Of a DNA stretch of 48,007 nt, positions 43,689 to 48,007 are shown in pieces. Position 1 is the first letter of the stretch. Every line of letters starts with the position of its first letter. The stretch spans positions 1 through 48,007 of the forward strand of contig SCKK01000025.1 in assembly GCA_004124475.1 (NCBI GenBank), written 5' to 3'. The stretch comes from Fidelibacterota bacterium. GTDB taxonomy: Bacteria; Fidelibacterota; Marinisomatia; Marinisomatales; SCKK01. The position numbers and the translations under genes were made by a program. The notes below the pieces were generated by a model, which saw only the letters and a program-made list of their open reading frames with translations, was not told where the DNA came from and did no database searches.

Positions 43689-44708
43689 ATGATCTTCATG
43701 CTTCGAAAAATTGCGTATTTCTTCCAAAAACGAAGTATAATCATTATCTTGTACTTATTAGGTTTATTTCTGGTTACTTCGGTCCTCATGCCTATTCTTG
43801 AAGGTCATGACTCGCCAATAGGCAACGTTTTTGATAATGCCTGGTGGTTTATCGTTACGATAACGACAGTCGGTTATGGTGATATAACCCCCCAAAGCAT
43901 TGGCGGGAAAATTCTTGCAATTATCGTTATGCTTAGTGGAATCGGTTTTGCAGCCGGATTGATTACCTATATTTCAACCACGATTGTTGATAAACAAAGA
44001 AAATCACAAAAAGGAGTTAACAAATTGAAAGTAAAAAACCATATCGTCATATTAGGATATAATCAAAACGATTTTTTTTCATTAGTCCAAGAAATACTGG
44101 CCGATACTCATCGTAAGAGCCGAGCGATTGTCCTATGCACTAATTCTCTTGATGAGAATCCATTACCAAATGAAATACAATTTGTGAAAGGCATTATTCA
44201 TTCAGATCAAGTCCTGGAAAAAGCGAATATACCGGCAGCTAATAGTGTAATCATTCACGGAAAAAATGATCAGGAGAATATTTTGGCAACATTGGCAGTA
44301 TTTAACGTCAATAAAAAGGCTCATATTGTCACCTATATTGAAAATCCTGAAAACGTGAAACACATCAAGCGGATTGACCCAAATACCTCGGTAGTGAATC
44401 CGGATTTCGTGCCATTAATAGTTCAGGAAATGCAGGATAGGGGTACTTTAAATGTCATTAATGAACTATTACGTAATGATACAGGGAATGAAATATATCG
44501 TGTAGATATCCCTGCAATCGATCAACGATGGAAGTTCCGTCAACTATATATTGAATTTAAAGACAAATATCATGCTACTATCATTGGGGTAAAAAATGAG
44601 AAATTAGTTTTAAATCCAAATCCTGATCTAGAAATCAGCGGTGGAACTTCTTTATTTATAATCGCTATAGACCGACCGCACCAGATCGATTGGGGAAAAA
44701 TTGAGTGA
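43689..44708 (+). CDS. Two-helix potassium channel with RCK/TrkA-N domain
   Basis: A 339-residue Kch-type channel. TM1 is about residues 15-36, the pore loop ends in the filter ITTVGYGDITP, and TM2 is LAIIVMLSGIGFAAGLITYI. A cytoplasmic RCK domain (VKNHIVILGYNQNDFFSLVQ) follows; the nucleotide-binding Gly-x-Gly is altered (GYNQND), so NAD or nucleotide binding may be weak. TrkA_C-like residues end the protein. ATG 43689 gives a sensible start; the frame reaches upstream into speD. Polyamines block K+ channels from inside, so the pairing with speD is suggestive. Confidence 0.85.
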   Translation: MIFMLRKIAYFFQKRSIIIILYLLGLFLVTSVLMPILEGHDSPIGNVFDNAWWFIVTITTVGYGDITPQSIGGKILAIIVMLSGIGFAAGLITYISTTIVDKQRKSQKGVNKLKVKNHIVILGYNQNDFFSLVQEILADTHRKSRAIVLCTNSLDENPLPNEIQFVKGIIHSDQVLEKANIPAANSVIIHGKNDQENILATLAVFNVNKKAHIVTYIENPENVKHIKRIDPNTSVVNPDFVPLIVQEMQDRGTLNVINELLRNDTGNEIYRVDIPAIDQRWKFRQLYIEFKDKYHATIIGVKNEKLVLNPNPDLEISGGTSLFIIAIDRPHQIDWGKIE

Positions 44709-44715
44709 CTTATTC

Positions 44716-44847
44716 TTATATTAGTCTATAATAATCAAACCACTCAACAAGTCTTTGTTTCTGTGATTTTAATGATCCTTCCGGGGTGTCTGGATGTCTT
44801 GTGGAAATACGAAGATAGAAAGCAACCATTATTAACCTTTTTGCCAT
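44716..44847 (-). pseudogene. N-terminal fragment of a serine recombinase
   Basis: A 43-codon frame from ATG 44847 to TAA 44716 contains MVAFYLRISTRHPDTPEGSL and KSQKQRLVEW. YxRxST...SLxxQ...L is the start of resolvase/invertase-type serine recombinases, including the catalytic Ser. The rest of the catalytic domain and the DNA-binding domain are missing. It is a remnant next to the restriction-modification-like genes. Confidence 0.55.
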
Positions 44848-45182
44848 AAAGGAATTGATAAACAAAGTTTGATCTAAATAAGCCTAAGCTTCAGTCTACC
44901 TGAAATTTCCACCAACGGACTTATAATACCCTGTGTCACGATGAGAGATTTCAAAAGTGTGCACTAATTGTGCTGTGTTTTTGTCTACTTATGTCTATTA
45001 CTGTCGTATTAAAATCAAATATTGGGTAAGCCGGGACAAATAGTCAAATCCCTGAAATAACGGACAGAAAACCCGTAGTTCTTGCTGATGTATTTTCGGA
45101 AGACTCCTGAATGATCGTAATTCAGGTGCCGGTTAAAGACCTTATTGTAACCCATACAAAATTTTCTGAAATGTTGTTGAAA
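44848..45182. other. Intergenic, no gene seen
   Basis: About 335 bp of unremarkable sequence between the recombinase remnant and the 3' end of the DNA methyltransferase gene. I see no ORF with family features and no strong hairpin. Confidence 0.35.
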
Positions 45183-47294
45183 TCAATATTCTTTTACTTC
45201 TTTTTTTGTTTTCTCTTTTTGACCTGTCAAGTCAATAATCACCTCATCACCAGCAATGTTTCGTATTTTCATTCGTAAAGGTTTCTTTTTGGATATGATT
45301 TTAGCGGCCCAGAAATTCTTGGTTTTCTTTCCGTCTTCAACGATGTAACCAAGTTTGTCAATTTTGATTTCCCGGTCGCTATGCCAAAGGCCTTCTGTAT
45401 TTGTACAATCCAAACTGATGAACTCGATAAGTTCCAGTCCAACATTACTTATTTCGATGGGAACAAACTTTTTCTTTTTCTTCTTTGACTTTTTTTCGTT
45501 CTCATCTTCATTAACTTCGTTCAATGGCTGCAACTGCCCTTTTTGGTTGTATTCGTCAATCTTTTGACGAAGGCGGTCGCTGATGAATTGGGTCAATTCA
45601 ATTATAAATTCTCCCTTGTTCTCGGTTAGATTGTATTCCGCATAGTCGTCCACCACTGTTTCTGCAAGCAATTGTTTGAGGTCGCGCAGTTCGATGGCGA
45701 TTTCCGACATGTTGTTGTCCTTGATGAACTTCAGGATGGCTTTTTCATCATCCATGTCGATATAATTGACAACGGTTTTCTGCACGTTCTCCAATGCTGG
45801 GAGTTCTTGGTTCACAATGCGGTTTATGATGGGAATGTCCAGCACTTTTTGAGTATGGTCGGTTAGGTCAGGAACGTAAACCGGAATCGTGCCCAACTTG
45901 CTGTCACTGATGGAGCCAAACCAATATTTGGAAAGCCCGTTTATCTTTTGCTGCAAGCCGGGAATAAGCTTTGCCAACTTATCCATTGTTTGCACAGGGT
46001 TACGAAACAGGTTAACACCGTCTTTGATTTCCAAAATGTCAAACTCTACACCTGCTGAAACCAATCGGTCTCTTGTGGTTTGGATGCTGTTGATGCCAAC
46101 ATCCACATGAATAAAGTTACGCCTCAAATCATGGGCTACTTTAGCCGTTACACCACTGCCACCAAAGAAATCAGCTATAATCATTCTTTCCTTGGTTCGT
46201 TCATCTCTAAACTCCTTGCTATGCCCGTACACTATTCGTGTTAGCAAGGATTCTGGTTTTTGCGTTGAATAATCTAATCTTTCTTTAGCTACTGGATTAA
46301 TTACGAAGATGTCCGTCCACAAATTGGAAATCGGCTGTCCTTTATATTCATCTAAATAGATTTTTCTATAAATCCTATTTCCCTTTTTAGGAAAGTACAA
46401 TTTTCCCTCTTTGTCCCATTTTTTCATAACATCTATTTCTATTGACCATCCATTTGGGGGTGCGGTATATCCTTTGTAATCATAAACCAAGTTTTCCCGG
46501 TAATTGGGGCTAACTATTGGTGACGTCATATAAACCCTTCCATCCTTGTCTTTATTGGTAAATCGTTCTTTGATATATTTTTGGACTTCAGGGGTATCCT
46601 TCACATAGGTTTGATTAAAAACCATTTCCTCACCAATTGAATACCAAAAAATATGGTCGGTGGCTACGTCATACTGTTCTGAAGGATTAGAACTACCACC
46701 CTTCCTTTTCCAAATTATCTCATTATGAAAATTATCTTCCCCAAATACTTCATCCATAAGCACTTTAGCATAGTTCCCGATATGCCAATCCAAATGAACA
46801 TATATACTTGCCGTTGGGGTCATTATACTTTTAATAGCGAAAAGGTTCTCATACAACCAATTCAAGTATGCCTCTTTATTCCAGATATCGCCATACATTT
46901 TTTCTTCAAATGCCTGTAGTTCATTTATATCCAGCGTTTCCTCCGATTTTTTAATGGCATCGGCTACTTTGGGGTTTCTGCGAATATAAATTTTTTTGGC
47001 ATAGTCGGCTCCGCTGGCAAAGGGCGGGTCTATATAAACCAGATCCACATAAATGCCCTGTTCCTTGAGGTAGGCACAGGCGGAGATGCACTCGCCTCTT
47101 ATGACCATGTTTTTCGGGTTGTCGCCAACGCTTTCCACCTTTTCCAATTCATAGTAGGGCATGCCCTTCTCTATCTTATAGTAAACCTTGTTGTTGTCCC
47201 AGTATTTCAGTGCCCGATGGGTGCGCACAAAGTTGTTGAGGATGGCTTGACCCTCAACGGTGTCCGGGTAATAGGGTATGTATTTTACCGGCAT
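45183..47294 (-). CDS. Beta-class adenine-specific DNA methyltransferase (Mod-like)
   Basis: A 703-residue N6-adenine DNA methyltransferase. The catalytic motif IV DLVYIDPPFASGADY (DPPF at residues 89-92) comes first, and the SAM motif I IADFFGGSGVTAKVAHDL at about 372-390 comes later, the order of the beta class used by type III Mod subunits. The C-terminal 250 residues hold a Lys-rich stretch (KKSKKKKKKF) and a beta-rich end, likely target recognition or partner contact. No Res-type endonuclease is in the window; it may lie beyond the right edge or be lost. The start ATG 47294 lies one base after the end of the rhuM C-terminal frame. Confidence 0.88.
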   Translation of the reverse strand: MPVKYIPYYPDTVEGQAILNNFVRTHRALKYWDNNKVYYKIEKGMPYYELEKVESVGDNPKNMVIRGECISACAYLKEQGIYVDLVYIDPPFASGADYAKKIYIRRNPKVADAIKKSEETLDINELQAFEEKMYGDIWNKEAYLNWLYENLFAIKSIMTPTASIYVHLDWHIGNYAKVLMDEVFGEDNFHNEIIWKRKGGSSNPSEQYDVATDHIFWYSIGEEMVFNQTYVKDTPEVQKYIKERFTNKDKDGRVYMTSPIVSPNYRENLVYDYKGYTAPPNGWSIEIDVMKKWDKEGKLYFPKKGNRIYRKIYLDEYKGQPISNLWTDIFVINPVAKERLDYSTQKPESLLTRIVYGHSKEFRDERTKERMIIADFFGGSGVTAKVAHDLRRNFIHVDVGINSIQTTRDRLVSAGVEFDILEIKDGVNLFRNPVQTMDKLAKLIPGLQQKINGLSKYWFGSISDSKLGTIPVYVPDLTDHTQKVLDIPIINRIVNQELPALENVQKTVVNYIDMDDEKAILKFIKDNNMSEIAIELRDLKQLLAETVVDDYAEYNLTENKGEFIIELTQFISDRLRQKIDEYNQKGQLQPLNEVNEDENEKKSKKKKKKFVPIEISNVGLELIEFISLDCTNTEGLWHSDREIKIDKLGYIVEDGKKTKNFWAAKIISKKKPLRMKIRNIAGDEVIIDLTGQKEKTKKEVKEY

Positions 47295-47295
47295 A

Positions 47296-47743
47296 TTATT
47301 TCTCTTTTAATCGTTTTACTACTCTGTCAAAATCTGAAATAAATGTTTTGTCCTGTTTGATTCTGAAATCTGTCTTTGTCAATTGCAAAACCTTTAAGGA
47401 TATAATTTTTTAACTTATCCGTAGCCCAGGTTCTGAACTGTGTGCCTCTAACGGTGTTCACACGGTAGCCAACGGCAATAATTGCTTCGAGAGAGTAATG
47501 CTTTGTTGTGTATTTATTTCCATCCGAAGCAGTTATTAAGAAAACCTTAATAACTGAATTTTCATCAATTTCCTTTGTCAGAAATATATTCCGCAGGTGC
47601 ATATTTACGTTTGCAACGGTAGTTTCAAAGAGTTTCGCCATCAGTTTTTGGGTAAGCCAGAACTTTTCATCCGAAAACAAAACACCGATTTTTATTTTCC
47701 CGTCTTCAGTCTGGTATATTGTGATTTGATTATTAATTTCCAT
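47296..47743 (-). pseudogene. RhuM-family gene, internally deleted
   Basis: The first frame (ATG 47743 to 47327, 138 codons) is the RhuM N-terminal domain: MEINNQITIYQTEDGKIKIG, then FWLTQKLMAKLFETTVANVN, SLEAIIAVGYRVNTVRGTQF and TWATDKLKNYILKGFAIDKD. The family is normally about 330 residues. Just after KGFAIDKD the homology shifts frame and resumes with FRIKQDKTFISDFDRVVKRL KEK ending at TAA 47296-47298, which looks like the C-terminal end of RhuM. About 170 middle codons are thus missing. RhuM genes often ride with restriction or mobile islands. Confidence 0.72.
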
Positions 47744-47949
47744 TATTGAAAAATCTCGTTATTGGTGTTGAAAAAGTTCCTTATTTTTTGTTTCAGTTTG
47801 GTCAGGTTTTTCGGCACCCCATCGCTATCTTGCAAATAAAGGAAATCGAACCGTTCGTATCCGAATTTTTCATTGTTGAGTTTCACTACTGTCCCGCTTA
47901 GCGGATTGAGGAGTTCTGTAACTTCAAATATATAGTGATTTAAGTATGA
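47743..47949 (-). pseudogene. C-terminal fragment of an unidentified protein
   Basis: A 67-codon open frame without a start codon, bounded upstream by a stop near 47950, includes YIFEVTELLNPLSGTVVKLN and NEKFGYERFDFLYLQDSDGV and ends at TAA 47743-47745, overlapping the rhuM ATG by one base. The coupling suggests it was the end of the gene before rhuM in the same operon. I cannot name the family. It is probably the tail of a larger gene broken by a deletion. Confidence 0.45.
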
Positions 47950-48007
47950 TTAATAGATTTTTCGATTTGAACTTACTAATCCCTTTACAGTATGATCTCT
48001 CATATCA

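Overview
The window looks like a low-GC chromosome segment from a Gram-negative bacterium of the Bacteroidota/FCB type. Pointers are LPS-type genes (heptosyltransferase, WaaP/Kdo-like sugar kinase, MsbA-like exporter), outer-membrane and lipoprotein genes, and a DUF3098 protein, a family found mainly in Bacteroidota. GTG and TTG starts are common. No rRNA or lineage marker is present, so I do not name a genus. The sequence carries many decayed genes (IS110, ABC exporter, hicA, fur, rhuM, serine recombinase) and short GC-rich palindromes, as expected of an accessory-rich or environmental genome.

Region 1 (1-2.3 kb): the N-terminal part of a DDE transposase running off the left edge, then an outer-membrane beta-barrel-like protein. 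Region 2 (2.3-8.6 kb): a minus-strand phosphonate operon. PEP mutase (pepM), phosphonopyruvate decarboxylase (ppd) and an iron-type alcohol dehydrogenase (phpC-like) should make 2-hydroxyethylphosphonate. Two CDP-glycerol glycerophosphotransferase-like enzymes probably attach it, or a related group, to a surface glycan. The cytidylyltransferase domain normally fused in front of this kind of PepM is cut down to its last few dozen residues by an IS110 remnant.

Region 3 (8.7-19.2 kb): surface polysaccharide genes: heptosyltransferase II, four further glycosyltransferases, a WaaP-like kinase, a methyltransferase, UDP-GlcNAc 2-epimerase and a lipid/glycan ABC exporter, plus the degenerate 3' end of a second exporter. 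Region 4 (19.5-30.7 kb): housekeeping and metabolic genes: GroES-like protein, NicO-like membrane protein, short-chain dehydrogenase, SLC13 permease, pirin, and a two-gene operon of an AlsS-like ThDP enzyme and a succinate-semialdehyde dehydrogenase. That pair matches the 2-oxoglutarate decarboxylase/SSADH bypass of the TCA cycle known from cyanobacteria. A hicAB module with a nonsense codon in hicA and a repeat lipoprotein follow.

Region 5 (31-37 kb): MltB-like transglycosylase overlapping a truncated fur, then pcrA-mltG, a DUF3098 protein, tRNA-Asp(GTC), and an array in which the tRNA 3' end plus its terminator is repeated. Region 6 (37-44.7 kb): a divergent module with ybjN-like, pspA, DUF4178, lipoprotein, DUF350 and membrane spermidine synthase on the minus strand, and speD fused to a degenerate spermidine-synthase-like domain plus a K+ channel on the plus strand. 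It resembles the yjf-type PspA/polyamine clusters and is, with the phosphonate operon, the best candidate for a poorly described system. Region 7 (44.7-48 kb): a serine-recombinase remnant and a beta-class adenine DNA methyltransferase preceded by an internally deleted rhuM.
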